DNA of 64,000 bases, taken from positions 1-64,000 of the forward strand of contig NZ_AP012544.1 of assembly GCF_000829055.1 (NCBI RefSeq), written 5' to 3'. The notes beneath the pieces were generated by a model. It had not been told where the DNA came from. It saw only the letters and a program-made list of their open reading frames with translations, and made no database searches. The position numbers and the translations under genes are program-made. Below are positions 1-10,405 of the stretch, in pieces (position 1 is the stretch's first letter; the number at the start of each line of letters is the position of its first letter). The DNA is from Lacticaseibacillus casei DSM 20011 = JCM 1134 = ATCC 393. Its GTDB lineage: Bacteria > Bacillota > Bacilli > Lactobacillales > Lactobacillaceae.

Positions 1-1350
1 ATGCCCAATTTAGAGGAGCTTTGGGCTTACCTGAATGATAAATTCCGTGAAGAGTTGACCCCAGTCGGCTACAGCACATGGATTCAAACAGCCAAACCCG
101 TTAAATTGACCAAAGATAAACTCGAAATCGAAGTCCCGGCATCGTTGCATAAGGCTTACTGGGAGAAAAATCTGGTCACCAAAGTCGTGGAAGGGGTCTA
201 TGAATTTGCCCAGCTGGAAGTCGATCCGGTGATCATGACCAAAGACGAGTTACAGCCGGTCACGACGCACCAGCAACCAGCGACTGCCGATGATGATGAT
301 CAACAACTAACTTTTAAGGCGAAAACGCATCTCAATCCGAAATACACGTTTGACCGGTTCGTGATCGGCAAAGGCAACCAAATGGCGCATGCCGCGACGT
401 TAGCGGTTGCCGAAGCTCCCGGCACGACGTATAATCCGCTGTTTATTTATGGTGGCGTCGGTTTGGGCAAGACGCACTTGATGCAGGCTATCGGTAACCT
501 GGTTTTGGAAAATAATCCAGCCGCTAACATTAAATATGTCACCAGCGAGAATTTTGCCAACGACTTCATTAACTCGATTCAAACCAAGCAGCAGGAGCAA
601 TTTCGTCAGGAGTATCGCAATGTTGACCTGCTGTTGGTTGATGATATCCAGTTTTTTGGTGACAAAGAAGCCACGCAGGAAGAATTCTTCCATACGTTTA
701 ACACGCTGTACGAAAATATGAAGCAGATCGTACTCACAAGCGATCGCCTGCCAAACGAAATTCCTAAGCTGCAGGAGCGGCTGGTGTCGCGGTTTAACAA
801 AGGCTTGTCCGTTGACGTGACGCCGCCTGATCTCGAAACCCGCATTGCCATCTTGCGCAATAAAGCCGATGCCGAAGATCTCAGCATTCCTGATGACACG
901 CTTTCTTACATTGCCGGCCAAATTGAAAGTAACGTGCGTGATTTGGAAGGGGCTTTGGTGCGTGTCCAGGCTTTTTCTACTATGAAAAATGAAGATATCA
1001 CGACCAGCCTGGCCGCCGATGCGTTAAAGGCGCTCAAACTCGATGATCGCAGCGGGCAACTGACCATTGCGCAGATACTGGACGCTGTCGCCAAGCATTT
1101 TCAGGTCACCGTGCAGGATCTAAAAGGTAAGAAACGGGTCAAGCAAATTGTGATTCCCCGCCAGATCGCGATGTATCTGGCGCGAGAAATGACCGATAAT
1201 AGTTTGCCGAAAATCGGCCAGGAAATTGGCGGTAAAGATCACACCACGGTCATCCACGCGCACGAAAAAATTATGTCGGCAATGACGACGAATGAAGATC
1301 TTAAAGCCCAAGTCGTCGAACTGCGAAATATTCTTAAAAATCGCGGATAA
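1..1350 (+). CDS. dnaA: Chromosomal replication initiator protein DnaA
   Basis: ATP-dependent initiator that binds DnaA boxes and opens the origin. The 449-residue protein is full length for the family. It has an N-terminal domain I (about 1-80), a variable acidic linker (about 90-105, with a run of four Asp), an AAA+ core with Walker A GGVGLGKTH near 151-159 and Walker B LLLVDDIQFF near 210-219, and a C-terminal DNA-binding domain with the DnaA signature KDHTTVIHAHEKI near 412-424. The first base of the window is the A of its ATG, so its promoter and ribosome binding site lie outside. It is followed by DnaA boxes and dnaN, the standard Firmicutes origin order. Confidence 0.98.
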   Translation: MPNLEELWAYLNDKFREELTPVGYSTWIQTAKPVKLTKDKLEIEVPASLHKAYWEKNLVTKVVEGVYEFAQLEVDPVIMTKDELQPVTTHQQPATADDDDQQLTFKAKTHLNPKYTFDRFVIGKGNQMAHAATLAVAEAPGTTYNPLFIYGGVGLGKTHLMQAIGNLVLENNPAANIKYVTSENFANDFINSIQTKQQEQFRQEYRNVDLLLVDDIQFFGDKEATQEEFFHTFNTLYENMKQIVLTSDRLPNEIPKLQERLVSRFNKGLSVDVTPPDLETRIAILRNKADAEDLSIPDDTLSYIAGQIESNVRDLEGALVRVQAFSTMKNEDITTSLAADALKALKLDDRSGQLTIAQILDAVAKHFQVTVQDLKGKKRVKQIVIPRQIAMYLAREMTDNSLPKIGQEIGGKDHTTVIHAHEKIMSAMTTNEDLKAQVVELRNILKNRG

Positions 1351-1523
1351 TCCACTTGTGGACAACTGCGAAAACCCACCCGGTTTGTCCCTTACACTTA
1401 TCCACAGGTGCATAACTTTTCCGGCTGTTGTTTCTCAAAGTTTTCCACAGTTTGAACACGGCCTATTACTATTACTTAAAAAGCTTTATATTATATATAT
1501 AAATAAACGTACGGGAGGCTCTT
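1351..1523. other. oriC-like region: DnaA-box cluster and AT-rich stretch between dnaA and dnaN
   Basis: No gene lies here. There is one perfect DnaA box TTATCCACA at 1398-1406, a TTGTCCACA box on the minus strand at 1357-1365 and a TTTTCCACA box at 1441-1449. The AT-rich tract at about 1465-1507 could serve as the unwinding element. The dnaN ribosome binding site GGGAGG is at the right edge. Origins of lactobacilli are commonly in this interval and/or upstream of dnaA. The upstream half is outside the window, so this may be only part of oriC. Confidence 0.75.
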
Positions 1524-2663
1524 ATGAAATTTACGATTACCCGATCCACATTCTTGAAAACCTTGAATGACGTTGCCCGGGCTATTTCAACCAAAACCAC
1601 GATTCCGATCCTGACTGGTTTAAAAATCGTCCTCACTGATACGGGACTGGTACTCACCGGTAGTGATGCCGATATTTCGATCGAATCACGTATCAATATT
1701 GCTGATGAGAACAACGATCTTCAAATCGATAGCACCGGAGAAATCGTGTTGCCTGCACGTTTCTTTAGTGAAATCGTCAAGCGGTTGCCGGAAGACAAAA
1801 TGACCTTGGAAGTCAAAGATAATTTCCAAACCGTCATTACCTCTGGTGCTTCCGAATTTACGATTAACGGCATGGACGCTAATAACTATCCCCGGTTACC
1901 GGAAATTACCGCTGATGAAGCGTTGACCGTCCCAGCTGAAGTGCTGCGCCAGTTGATCAATCAAACAGTTATCGCCGTTTCTAATCAAGAAAGCCGACCG
2001 ATTTTGACGGGTGTGCATTTCACGATTATGGGCGATCAGTTGGTGGCTGTTGCGACTGATTCGCATCGGTTAGCGCAACGAACCCTGACATTGCCGAGTG
2101 CAAGTACCACCAATTACGACATCATTATTCCCGGTAAGAGCCTCACCGAATTGAGTCGGATGCTGAGCGAGGATGTCGAAAAAATCGAAATCCGGATTGC
2201 CGAAAATCAGGTTTTGTTCGTTTTCGGTCAAACCGCCTTTTATTCCCGGTTGCTTGAAGGCAATTACCCGGATACGAGCCGCCTGATTCCAACGTCGAGC
2301 AATACGCAAGTCGAATTCGACGCGCCGGTCCTGTTGGCATCCATTCAGCGTGCTAGCTTGCTGAGTCACGCAAGCAGCAATAACGTGGTTCGGTTAGTGC
2401 TCAACATTGCGGATCAAAAAGCCACGATTTACGGCAATTCGCCTGATGTCGGGAATGTCGAAGAAGTCCTTACCTTTAATAAGTTGACCGGCGAGGATCT
2501 CGAAATCTCCTTCAATCCTGACTACATGAAGGACGCGCTCCAAGGCTTTGGCCAAACCGCCATCGAAGTTGACTTCACCGCCCCGTTGCGCCCATTCACC
2601 TTGGTACCGACGGAAGACAAGGAAAAGTTCATCCAACTTATTACGCCAGTGCGGACGTTCTAA
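1524..2663 (+). CDS. dnaN: DNA polymerase III subunit beta (sliding clamp)
   Basis: Forms the ring-shaped processivity clamp that tethers the replicative polymerase to DNA. The length, 379 residues, is normal for three repeated clamp domains of about 125 residues each. The start MKFTITRSTFLKTL and the C-terminal end LITPVRTF are typical of Firmicutes DnaN. The ATG at 1524 is preceded by a good ribosome binding site (GGGAGG). A strong terminator follows at 2734-2775, which separates dnaN from yaaA-recF. Confidence 0.98.
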   Translation: MKFTITRSTFLKTLNDVARAISTKTTIPILTGLKIVLTDTGLVLTGSDADISIESRINIADENNDLQIDSTGEIVLPARFFSEIVKRLPEDKMTLEVKDNFQTVITSGASEFTINGMDANNYPRLPEITADEALTVPAEVLRQLINQTVIAVSNQESRPILTGVHFTIMGDQLVAVATDSHRLAQRTLTLPSASTTNYDIIIPGKSLTELSRMLSEDVEKIEIRIAENQVLFVFGQTAFYSRLLEGNYPDTSRLIPTSSNTQVEFDAPVLLASIQRASLLSHASSNNVVRLVLNIADQKATIYGNSPDVGNVEEVLTFNKLTGEDLEISFNPDYMKDALQGFGQTAIEVDFTAPLRPFTLVPTEDKEKFIQLITPVRTF

Positions 2664-2733
2664 AGCGCGACGGAGCAACTATAAGTACCGAGCATAAAGA
2701 GGCTGAGTCATAATTCATAGCCACAATAAAGGA

Positions 2734-2775
2734 CGAACATACTCTGCAGTGATTAGAGGGTATGTTCGCTTTTTT
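2734..2775 (+). terminator. Rho-independent terminator of dnaA-dnaN
   Basis: Nine-base-pair stem CGAACATAC / GTATGTTCG around an AT-rich loop, followed directly by a C and a run of T. Confidence 0.9.
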
Positions 2776-2816
2776 ATTTTCCTGAGGTAGTCCGGTGGAA
2801 TTATTTTAGATATGAG

Positions 2817-2992
2817 TGCCAAGGCGGAGCAATCGTAGGCCAGAGGGGGCTCAGCTGTGAAATTGTACTAGCCGGGCGATCTTCCCGGCGTAGTACAAGG
2901 CCTAGCTTTGAGACTCAGCGGGCTTTGCTGAGGCTCAAAGTCGTGCCCACAGCGTTCCAGCCCCCTCTGGCCGGAGATTGCGGAGTTTGGCG
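2817..2992 (+). repeat. Structured intergenic element, family B, copy 1
   Basis: A 176-bp sequence also found, on the opposite strand, at 62177-62355. It folds into nested stems. The outer arms begin TGCCAA and end TTTGGCG. An inner arm pairs GGCCAGAGGGGGCT with AGCCCCCTCTGGCC. One hairpin is GTACTAGCCGGG with CCCGGCGTAGTAC. A second is CTTTGAGACTCAGC with GCTGAGGCTCAAAG. Both strands would fold similarly, so either a mobile palindromic element or a structured RNA is possible. It is non-coding and sits between the dnaN terminator and the yaaA promoter. Confidence 0.8.
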
Positions 2993-3278
2993 CGGCAAGA
3001 AACTTATTGCCTAAAACTTTTTAATCGTTCGGAATTTACTAATCTGTTAACGTTCGTACAAAATTATGCTTCATCCTCTTTTTTCAGCAAAGTTCACCGC
3101 CATTACGTCATTTATAAACAAGCCCTCCATAACTAAGCATCCTTAAAAATGGCTTTAGGCTAGGCTAAAAACAGTAGAATTGAAAATTTGGCTGTTTTTG
3201 GGCTTTTTAAGGGTTTTTAGTCTAGGTGGGCGTCTTGGTGTTAAATTGGCTCAGAGCCGCTTAAATGCCCGTTTAGAA

Positions 3279-3307
3279 TTGTTTTTTAATGTACAAAAGG
3301 GTATAAT
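3279..3307 (+). promoter_or_regulatory. Promoter for yaaA-recF-gyrB-gyrA
   Basis: TTGTTT at 3279-3284 and a perfect TATAAT at 3302-3307 with exactly 17 bp between them. It is the best sigma-A promoter in the 3000-3382 gap. That gap otherwise holds a weak inverted repeat around 3168-3219 and no gene I can support. Confidence 0.75.
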
Positions 3308-3382
3308 TGTTATGTGTTCATCTGCGGCAAAGCGCGATTTGATGCGATTTGCCGGTACTTTTCGGATTGGAGGGCGACGACG

Positions 3383-3595
3383 ATGACAACCATCAAAATC
3401 ACGACCGCATTTTTGACATTGGGTCAGTTTCTGAAAGAAGCCGGTCTCATTGATAGCGGTGGTGCAGCTAAGTGGTATCTAGGCGAGAATCCGGTAACCG
3501 TTAACGGTGAAGCCGAAAACCGTCGTGGCCGGAAATTATATCCGGATGATCAGATTGAAGTTGCCGGTCAGACTTATGTGATCGTGAGCGCATGA
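3383..3595 (+). CDS. yaaA: S4-domain RNA-binding protein YaaA
   Basis: Small 70-residue protein with an S4-like RNA-binding fold (the KWYLGENPVTVNGE segment is characteristic). It is a conserved companion of recF in Firmicutes and its exact role is not settled. I use the ATG at 3383, which follows the purine-rich GGAGGGCGACG. A longer in-frame start at 3314 has no ribosome binding site. Its stop overlaps the recF start by four bases (ATGA), so the two are translationally coupled. Confidence 0.93.
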   Translation: MTTIKITTAFLTLGQFLKEAGLIDSGGAAKWYLGENPVTVNGEAENRRGRKLYPDDQIEVAGQTYVIVSA

Positions 3596-4710
3596 AGCTG
3601 GACCATTTGACATTAAAGAATTATCGCAATTATGCCACCGTCGATACGGATTTTTCTCCGGAAATCAATGTCCTGATAGGCGAGAATGCGCAAGGCAAGA
3701 CCAACTTGCTTGAAGCGATTTACGTCTTGGCATTGGCCCGCAGCCACCGAACCAATAGTGACAAAGATTTAATTCGGTTTGGCAGCGATTTTGCGCGGGT
3801 TTCCGGACGGATTTCCCGGCAGAGCGGCACCCATCAGTTGGAGCTTGTCATCAGTCATCAAGGCAAACGGGCCCGAATTGATCGGATCGAACAATCGAAA
3901 CTGTCGCAATACTTAGGACATTTCAATGTCATTTTGTTTGCCCCTGAGGACTTGGCGATCGTTAAGGGAAGCCCGGCTGGCCGGCGTCGATTTATCGACA
4001 TGGAGTTTGGCCAGATGAGCTCGAAATATCTCTATAACCTGAGCCAATACAAAACGTTCCTCAAGCAGCGCAACGCCTACTTAAAGCAGCTAAAGTACCA
4101 TCAGGCCAAAAATCTTGTGTATTTGGATGTTTTGACGGATTCGTTAGCTGCCTTTGGGGCCGAGTTGATTACCGCGCGTGCCGAGTTATTGCAAACCATG
4201 TCGGGCTATGCTGCGGCGGTTCAGCAGGATATTACCAAAGGACGCGAAATGTTGCGCTTTTCGTACCAGACCCAGGTTGATGCGGAGGCGCAACAAAATA
4301 GTGAGGCGGCATATGCGGCGTTGGGTGCGTTGTTTGCGAAGCAGCAAGCACGCGAAATCGAACAGGGAACCAGCCTAGTCGGGCCGCACCGCGATGATGT
4401 TGCCTTCATTGTGAATGACAAGAATGTTGCCGATTTTGGTAGTCAGGGACAGCAGCGTACCACGGCTTTGGCGGTCAAGTTGGCAGAAATCGATTTAATG
4501 AAAGATCAGACTGGCGAGTATCCGGTTTTGTTGCTGGACGACGTTTTGTCTGAACTTGATGCGATGCGCCAGACGCACTTGCTTAAAGCCATCCAGAGCA
4601 AAGTCCAGACGTTTCTGACGACTACCAGTCTGGATGGCATTCAAAAAGAAATCATCACGGCACCAGCTATTTTCCGGGCGCAGGATGGGGTTTTGTCTAA
4701 ACAAGCGTAG
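3592..4710 (+). CDS. recF: DNA replication and repair protein RecF
   Basis: SMC-like ATPase that helps load RecA at single-strand gaps. The 372-residue length is standard. Walker A GENAQGKTN lies near 32-40, the signature-like segment FGSQGQQRTTALAVKLAE near 283-300, and Walker B VLLLDDVLSELD near 310-321. It overlaps yaaA by four bases and is followed 41 bp later by gyrB. Confidence 0.97.
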   Translation: MKLDHLTLKNYRNYATVDTDFSPEINVLIGENAQGKTNLLEAIYVLALARSHRTNSDKDLIRFGSDFARVSGRISRQSGTHQLELVISHQGKRARIDRIEQSKLSQYLGHFNVILFAPEDLAIVKGSPAGRRRFIDMEFGQMSSKYLYNLSQYKTFLKQRNAYLKQLKYHQAKNLVYLDVLTDSLAAFGAELITARAELLQTMSGYAAAVQQDITKGREMLRFSYQTQVDAEAQQNSEAAYAALGALFAKQQAREIEQGTSLVGPHRDDVAFIVNDKNVADFGSQGQQRTTALAVKLAEIDLMKDQTGEYPVLLLDDVLSELDAMRQTHLLKAIQSKVQTFLTTTSLDGIQKEIITAPAIFRAQDGVLSKQA

Positions 4711-4751
4711 GTTTGCTGTGTCGGGAAACGTGTTTTTAAGGAGGATAACCA

Positions 4752-6713
4752 GTGAGGGACAAGAAAGAATCGGCCGAAGAGAAGAAAGAAGAGCTGGCAG
4801 CAGAATATGATGCCAGTCAAATTCAAGTGCTTTCAGGTCTGGAAGCGGTTCGGAAGCGGCCAGGGATGTATATTGGCTCCACAAGCAGCCAAGGCCTGCA
4901 TCATTTGGTTTGGGAAATTATCGATAACGGGATTGATGAAACGTTGGCCGGGTTTGCGACTCAAATCGAAGTCGAAGTCAATCCGGACAATAGTGTCACC
5001 GTGACAGATAATGGTCGCGGGATTCCGGTCGATATTCAGGCGAAAACCGGTCGGCCGGCACTGGAGACCGTTTATACGGTTTTGCATGCCGGCGGTAAAT
5101 TCGGCGGTGGCGGGTATAAGGTGTCCGGCGGGTTGCACGGTGTCGGCGCTTCTGTTGTCAACGCCTTGTCGACGAATCTGGACGTGACGGTTAGTCGCGG
5201 CGGCAAGCGGTATTACATTGATTTTGTTCGCGGTAAGGTTAATACCCCAATGAAGGTGATCGGCACTGCGCCGGAACATGAACACGGGACCAAAGTTCAT
5301 TTCCTGCCAGATCCGGATATTTTCACCGAAACAACGACGTTTGATGATAAAGTGCTGACCACCCGGATTCGCGAGTTAGCGTTCCTGAATAAGGGCCTTA
5401 AGCTGACGTTTACCGATAAACGCGCAGCAACTCACGAGAAGCTGGTCTTTCACTATGAAGGCGGGCTGAAATCCTACGTCGACTTTTTGACGGAGAAAAA
5501 GGAAAACCTGCTGCAAGAGCCGATTTATGTGGAAGGTCAGGATAAGGGCATCACGGTAGAAGTGGCGTTGCAATACACCAACGACTATCACAGCACCTTG
5601 CTGACATTCGCCAATAATATCCACACCTATGAAGGCGGGACGCATGAAACCGGGTTTAAAACGGCGCTGACCCGCGTCATCAACGATTATGCCCGGCGTT
5701 CCGGAGCATTGAAGGACAGCGATGATCCACTTAGCGGTGACGATGTTCGCGAAGGATTAACGGCAGTTGTCTCAGTCAAGCACCCTGATCCGCAGTTTGA
5801 AGGCCAGACCAAGACCAAGCTGGGCAACTCGGATGCGCGGACGGTGGTGGACCGGACATTTTCCGATCATTTTAACAAGTTTCTGATGGAACACCCGGCT
5901 GATGGCAAGTTGATCATTGATAAAGCCATGCTTGCCAGCAAAGCCCGTCTCGCTGCCAAACGCGCCCGTGAAGTCACCCGCAAGAAGAGTGGCTTGGAAA
6001 TCTCTAACTTGCCCGGCAAACTGGCGGACAATACCAGTAAGGATCCGGAAATCTCGGAATTGTTCATTGTCGAAGGGGATTCCGCCGGTGGCTCGGCTAA
6101 ATCCGGCCGTAGCCGCTTGACACAGGCGATCTTACCGATTCGCGGGAAGATCCTGAATGTTGAAAAGGCGTCGATGGAACGGATTTTGGCCAATGAAGAA
6201 ATCCGCACGCTGTTTACTGCGATGGGCACCGGATTCGGTCAGGATTTTGACATCAGCAAAGCGCGGTATCACAAGCTGATTATCATGACCGATGCCGATG
6301 TCGATGGGGCGCATATCCGCACCTTGTTGCTGACGTTGATTTATCGCTACATGCGGCCAGTGCTTGATGCCGGCTACGTTTATATCGCGCAGCCGCCGTT
6401 GTATCGCTTGCGGCAGGGTAAGATGATGCGTTACATCGATTCCGATGAAGAGTTGCAGGATATTCTCGGGCAACTGCCGCCAAGTCCGAAGCCGGATATT
6501 CAACGGTACAAAGGGCTGGGTGAAATGGATGCCAGTCAGCTCTGGGAGACAACCATGGATCCGGATACGCGGCGCCTGTTACGGGTATCGCCAAAAGACG
6601 CGGAAGAAGCCGATGGCATTTTTGAAATGCTGATGGGCGACCATGTTGAACCGCGGCGGAAATTCATTGAAGAAAACGCGGTCTTCGTTGACCCGAATAA
6701 TATTGATGTGTAA
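4752..6713 (+). CDS. gyrB: DNA gyrase subunit B
   Basis: ATPase subunit of gyrase, which introduces negative supercoils. It has 653 residues. The GHKL ATP-binding domain has IIDNGIDE and DNGRGIPV. The transducer domain follows, then the TOPRIM domain with EGDSAGG and the metal-binding DADVDGAHI. The C-terminal end has [10 protein letters not shown]. The start is GTG at 4752, seven bases after a strong AAGGAGGA ribosome binding site. There is an unusually charged Lys/Glu-rich stretch right after the start. gyrA follows after 65 bp. Confidence 0.98.
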   Translation: MRDKKESAEEKKEELAAEYDASQIQVLSGLEAVRKRPGMYIGSTSSQGLHHLVWEIIDNGIDETLAGFATQIEVEVNPDNSVTVTDNGRGIPVDIQAKTGRPALETVYTVLHAGGKFGGGGYKVSGGLHGVGASVVNALSTNLDVTVSRGGKRYYIDFVRGKVNTPMKVIGTAPEHEHGTKVHFLPDPDIFTETTTFDDKVLTTRIRELAFLNKGLKLTFTDKRAATHEKLVFHYEGGLKSYVDFLTEKKENLLQEPIYVEGQDKGITVEVALQYTNDYHSTLLTFANNIHTYEGGTHETGFKTALTRVINDYARRSGALKDSDDPLSGDDVREGLTAVVSVKHPDPQFEGQTKTKLGNSDARTVVDRTFSDHFNKFLMEHPADGKLIIDKAMLASKARLAAKRAREVTRKKSGLEISNLPGKLADNTSKDPEISELFIVEGDSAGGSAKSGRSRLTQAILPIRGKILNVEKASMERILANEEIRTLFTAMGTGFGQDFDISKARYHKLIIMTDADVDGAHIRTLLLTLIYRYMRPVLDAGYVYIAQPPLYRLRQGKMMRYIDSDEELQDILGQLPPSPKPDIQRYKGLGEMDASQLWETTMDPDTRRLLRVSPKDAEEADGIFEMLMGDHVEPRRKFIEENAVFVDPNNIDV

Positions 6714-6778
6714 TTGACCGATTGACGGATAGCAAACCGGTCGGATATGAGAACTTTTGAGAGGAGACTTTTCGCTTA

Positions 6779-9403
6779 ATGGATGATCGCCAAGAAAGCC
6801 GGATTACGAATGTGAATCTCGGCGAAACAATGCGTAAATCATTCCTTGAATACGCGATGAGTGTCATTGTGGCGCGGGCCTTGCCTGACGTCCGCGATGG
6901 CCTCAAGCCGGTTCAACGCCGGATTCTGTATGGCATGAATGAACTCGGAGTGACGCCGGATAAACCGTATAAGAAGAGTGCGCGGATTGTCGGGGATGTC
7001 ATGGGGAAATACCATCCGCATGGTGACAGCTCGATTTATGAAGGACTCGTGCGGATGGCGCAGGATTTCAGCTACCGATATATGCTGGTTGATGGCCACG
7101 GGAATTTTGGGTCGGTCGACGGTGACGGTGCCGCTGCGATGCGGTATACCGAAGCCCGAATGAGTAAAATCGCCGTTGAAATGTTGCGCGATATCAATAA
7201 AGACACGATTGATTTTCAGGACAACTATGATGGCACCGAAAAAGAGCCGGTTGTTTTGCCGGCACGGTTCCCAAACTTACTGGTGAACGGCGCTACCGGT
7301 ATTGCGGTCGGGATGACCACCAATATTCCCCCGCATAATCTGTCCGAAACCATTTCCGCTTTGCACGTGCTGATGGACAATCCGGACGCGACTACGGCTG
7401 ACTTAATGCAGGCGCTGCCGGGACCTGATTTTCCGACAGGCGGCGTGGTCATGGGCAAGTCGGGCATTCGCCATGCGTATGAAACCGGCCGCGGAACCAT
7501 TGTGCTGCGTGGGAAAGTCGATGTTCAGACCGAAAAATCCGGCCGCGAACGAATCGTCATTACGGAAATTCCGTACATGGTCAATAAGGCCAAAATGGTG
7601 GAACGGATTGCCGATCTGGTTCACGAAAAGAAGATTGATGGCATTGTCACGTTGCGGGATGAATCTGACCGTGACGGGATGCGGATCGTCATTGATGTCC
7701 GGCGGGATGCCAGTGCTTCGGTGATCCTGAACAATCTGTACAAGCTAACACCGTTGCAGACCGGTTTTTCATTTAACATGGTCGCGATTGTCAACGGTGC
7801 GCCGAAGCTGCTGAGCTTAAAACAGATCCTACAATATTACCTGGATCATCAGGAAAATGTCATTCGCCGGCGGACACAATATGAACTGAAGAAAGCCAAG
7901 GCCCGCGAGCACATTCTCGAAGGCTTGCGGATTGCGCTTGATCATATTGACGAAATCATCACGATCATCCGCAGTTCCGAAACCGGAGACAAGGCCAAAG
8001 TCATCTTGATGGACAAGTTCAATTTGTCCGACAAACAAAGCCAAGCCATTTTGGACATGCGGCTGGTTCGCTTGACCGGTCTGGAACGTGACAAGGTTGA
8101 AAACGAATATAAAGATGTTGAAGCAGCAATTGCGGATTACACCGATATTCTTGCCAAACCTGAACGGGTTCACCAGATCATTTACGATGAATTGCTGGAT
8201 ATTCAAAAGAAATTCGGCGACAAGCGGCGGACAGAGTTGTTGGTCGGCGAAGTATTGAGCCTTGAAGACGAAGATCTGATTGAACAGGAAGATGTCGTGA
8301 TCACGTTGAGTCATAACGGTTACGTCAAACGCCTGGCAACCAGCGAGTTTAAGGCGCAAAATCGTGGCGGCCGCGGGATTCAAGGCATGAACGTTCATGA
8401 TGACGACTTTGTTGAACGTCTGATCTCAACCTCGACCCATGACGTGCTGCTATTCTTCACCAACAAAGGGAAGGTCTATCGTAGTAAAGGCTACGAAATT
8501 CCGGAATACAGCCGGACGGCAAAAGGCATTCCGATCATCAACCTGCTTGGTGTCGGCGCTGGCGAAAAGATTCAAACCGTCATCAATGTCCACGAAGGTC
8601 AAAAAGATGACCGGTACCTATTCTTCGTCACGCAAAATGGTGTCGTTAAACGCACGCCGGTCAAAGAATTTGCCAACATTCGCAGCAATGGCCTGATCGC
8701 GTTGAATCTGAAAGATCATGACGAGCTCAATAATGTCATTTTGACATCAGGTCAGGATAATATCCTGATCGGCACACATCTGGGTTACAGTGTGGCCTTC
8801 AAGGAACAGGATGTGCGCTCGATGGGTCGATCAGCCACAGGGGTACGCGGCATTCGCCTGCGTGACCATGATTACGTTGTCGGCTCCGACATTCTCAAAC
8901 CGGATTCCGAAGTCTTCGTGATTTCCGAAAAGGGTTACGGGAAGCGCACTGCCGCGAAGGAATACCCAATCAAGGGCCGTGGCGGTAAAGGTATCAAGAC
9001 TGCTAACATTACTGAAAAGAACGGCCCACTTGCCGGTGTGACGACCGTTGACGGGACTGAGGATATTCTGGTCATGACCGATTCTGGCGTCATGATTCGC
9101 TTCAATATCCAAAGCGTCTCGCAGACAGGCCGCGCAACGCTGGGTGTCCGGTTAATTCGGGTAGACGATGATGCCAAGGTCGCAACGATGGCTAAGGTTG
9201 AACCGGAAACCGATGATCCGGAAGATGACAACAAGCCAGACCAGCCAACCGATCCACAAGCCGGACCGACTGATCCTGATTCAAAGCAGCAACCAGCTGA
9301 CGGACAATACGCAGGCAATGCCGACGAGCAGGTCAACAAACTGCTGGATCGCGCTGAGACCGATCAGCCTGCATCTGATGCTAATAGCGATGACGAGGAC
9401 TAA
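6779..9403 (+). CDS. gyrA: DNA gyrase subunit A
   Basis: Breakage-reunion subunit of gyrase. It has 874 residues. The catalytic Tyr is Y123 in MRYTEARM. The quinolone-resistance region has Ser84 and Glu88 in [10 protein letters not shown], which is the sensitive-type sequence. The C-terminal beta-pinwheel has the GyrA box [10 protein letters not shown] and repeats. Beyond the pinwheel there is a long acidic, Pro/Gln-rich tail (about 806-874), longer than in many orthologues. The ATG at 6779 follows GAGGAGA. A terminator lies downstream. Confidence 0.98.
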   Translation: MDDRQESRITNVNLGETMRKSFLEYAMSVIVARALPDVRDGLKPVQRRILYGMNELGVTPDKPYKKSARIVGDVMGKYHPHGDSSIYEGLVRMAQDFSYRYMLVDGHGNFGSVDGDGAAAMRYTEARMSKIAVEMLRDINKDTIDFQDNYDGTEKEPVVLPARFPNLLVNGATGIAVGMTTNIPPHNLSETISALHVLMDNPDATTADLMQALPGPDFPTGGVVMGKSGIRHAYETGRGTIVLRGKVDVQTEKSGRERIVITEIPYMVNKAKMVERIADLVHEKKIDGIVTLRDESDRDGMRIVIDVRRDASASVILNNLYKLTPLQTGFSFNMVAIVNGAPKLLSLKQILQYYLDHQENVIRRRTQYELKKAKAREHILEGLRIALDHIDEIITIIRSSETGDKAKVILMDKFNLSDKQSQAILDMRLVRLTGLERDKVENEYKDVEAAIADYTDILAKPERVHQIIYDELLDIQKKFGDKRRTELLVGEVLSLEDEDLIEQEDVVITLSHNGYVKRLATSEFKAQNRGGRGIQGMNVHDDDFVERLISTSTHDVLLFFTNKGKVYRSKGYEIPEYSRTAKGIPIINLLGVGAGEKIQTVINVHEGQKDDRYLFFVTQNGVVKRTPVKEFANIRSNGLIALNLKDHDELNNVILTSGQDNILIGTHLGYSVAFKEQDVRSMGRSATGVRGIRLRDHDYVVGSDILKPDSEVFVISEKGYGKRTAAKEYPIKGRGGKGIKTANITEKNGPLAGVTTVDGTEDILVMTDSGVMIRFNIQSVSQTGRATLGVRLIRVDDDAKVATMAKVEPETDDPEDDNKPDQPTDPQAGPTDPDSKQQPADGQYAGNADEQVNKLLDRAETDQPASDANSDDED

Positions 9404-9425
9404 ACACGCCTGAGTCATTGTGAGG

Positions 9426-9479
9426 AATACCGTTCAATCCTGCCCGGATGATGGGTGAATTGAGCGGTATTTTATTTTT
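9426..9479 (+). terminator. Rho-independent terminator after gyrA
   Basis: Stem AATACCGTTCAATC / GAATTGAGCGGTATT with G-U pairs, followed by TTATTTTTG. Confidence 0.85.
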
Positions 9480-9574
9480 GTTGCAAAAATAAGGGAACAT
9501 GCCATCAAGTGCAAAACTTTTTGCGTAATGTATAGCCGACAGCGAAAATAGCGCGATGAGATGGAGGGTGGCAT

Positions 9575-9953
9575 ATGCTAAATTGTGTGAGTTTGACGGG
9601 TCGGCTGACGAAGGAACCAGAGGTGTTTAAAACAGCAGCTGATTTGGATCTGGTTCGCTTTACGCTGGCTGTGGATCGGGTTTTTAAGAACAAAACCGGA
9701 CAACGCGAAACGGATTTTATCGAGTGCGTGATTTTTGGCAAACGGGCGTTGACGTTTGCCAGCTCAACAACGAAAGGGTCGCTCATTGGCGTTGCCGGGC
9801 GCATCAGTAACAATCATTTTGAAAATAAACAAGGTGAACAGCGGTGGCGGACGTCGGTGGACCGGCACATTGCAGGCAACCGGCACTGATGGGATGCCAG
9901 CAGGTGATCCGTCAGCCTCACCGGAGCTGGCTACGGATGATTTACCATTTTAG
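9575..9953 (+). pseudogene. Frameshifted second single-stranded DNA-binding protein
   Basis: The reading frame from ATG 9575 (ribosome binding site GGAGGGTGG) gives an SSB OB-fold start, MLNCVSLTGRLTKEPE, and continues with ETDFIECVIFGK up to about residue 90. It then drifts into non-homologous sequence and stops at 9889. The +1 frame alone contains the diagnostic SSB C-terminal tip ATDDLPF, ending at 9953. A single indel near 9840-9860 therefore splits it. The intact gene would be about 125 residues, much shorter than the ssb at 10406 because the Gly/Gln-rich linker is missing. It could be a remnant of a competence-type SsbB paralogue (inference). Confidence 0.75.
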
Positions 9954-10079
9954 CAGTAGTATTCGGAGCGAATCTATGCTACAATTTTACTTCGTGAGTA
10001 TCCGGCTATTTTTGTAGCCTTATTACTCCTTGCTCCGGCAAACGACCGGGGCCTAAAGTCCATAAGGAGGTGAATCGTC
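9954..10079 (+). promoter_or_regulatory. Leader of rpsF-ssb-rpsR, probable S6:S18 autoregulatory element
   Basis: A 126-bp leader. TACAAT at 9979-9984 is a likely -10. Downstream, a hairpin-forming segment contains GCTCCGG and CCGGGGC around 10033-10054, just before the ribosome binding site AAGGAGGTGA at 10063-10072. Many bacteria have an S6:S18-binding leader with an exposed CCG at this position. I infer that type from position and the CCG content, without a covariance search. Confidence 0.5.
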
Positions 10080-10376
10080 ATGGCTGAAACCAAGTATGAA
10101 GTAACTTACATCATTCGTCCTGATTTAGACGATGCTGCAAAGACTGATTTGGTTGAACGTTTTGACAATATTTTGAAGGAAAATGGTGCCAGCATCATTG
10201 ATTCCAAGGATTGGCAAAAGCGTAAGCTCGCATATGAGATCAACAAGTATAACGAAGGTCTCTATCATATCGTGAACTTGTCCGCAGAAGATGACAAAGC
10301 GATCAATGAATTTGACCGTCTTGCCAAGATTAATAATGATATTCTGCGTCACATGATCGTGAAGCGAGAAGACTAA
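10080..10376 (+). CDS. rpsF: 30S ribosomal protein S6
   Basis: 98-residue S6, a small-subunit platform protein that pairs with S18. The start [16 protein letters not shown] and the segment [14 protein letters not shown] are typical. A near-perfect AAGGAGGTGA precedes the ATG. First gene of rpsF-ssb-rpsR. Confidence 0.97.
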   Translation: MAETKYEVTYIIRPDLDDAAKTDLVERFDNILKENGASIIDSKDWQKRKLAYEINKYNEGLYHIVNLSAEDDKAINEFDRLAKINNDILRHMIVKRED

Positions 10377-10405
10377 TTGTAACTTTTTGAAAGGGGCGCT
10401 ACGGC

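Noticed and set aside
1292..1570. Frame spanning the end of dnaA, the DnaA boxes and the dnaN start
   Set aside because: Overlaps two certain genes and the origin. No ribosome binding site.
3180..3386. 68-codon plus-strand frame upstream of yaaA
   Set aside because: It runs across the yaaA promoter (TTGTTT/TATAAT) and has no ribosome binding site or family resemblance.
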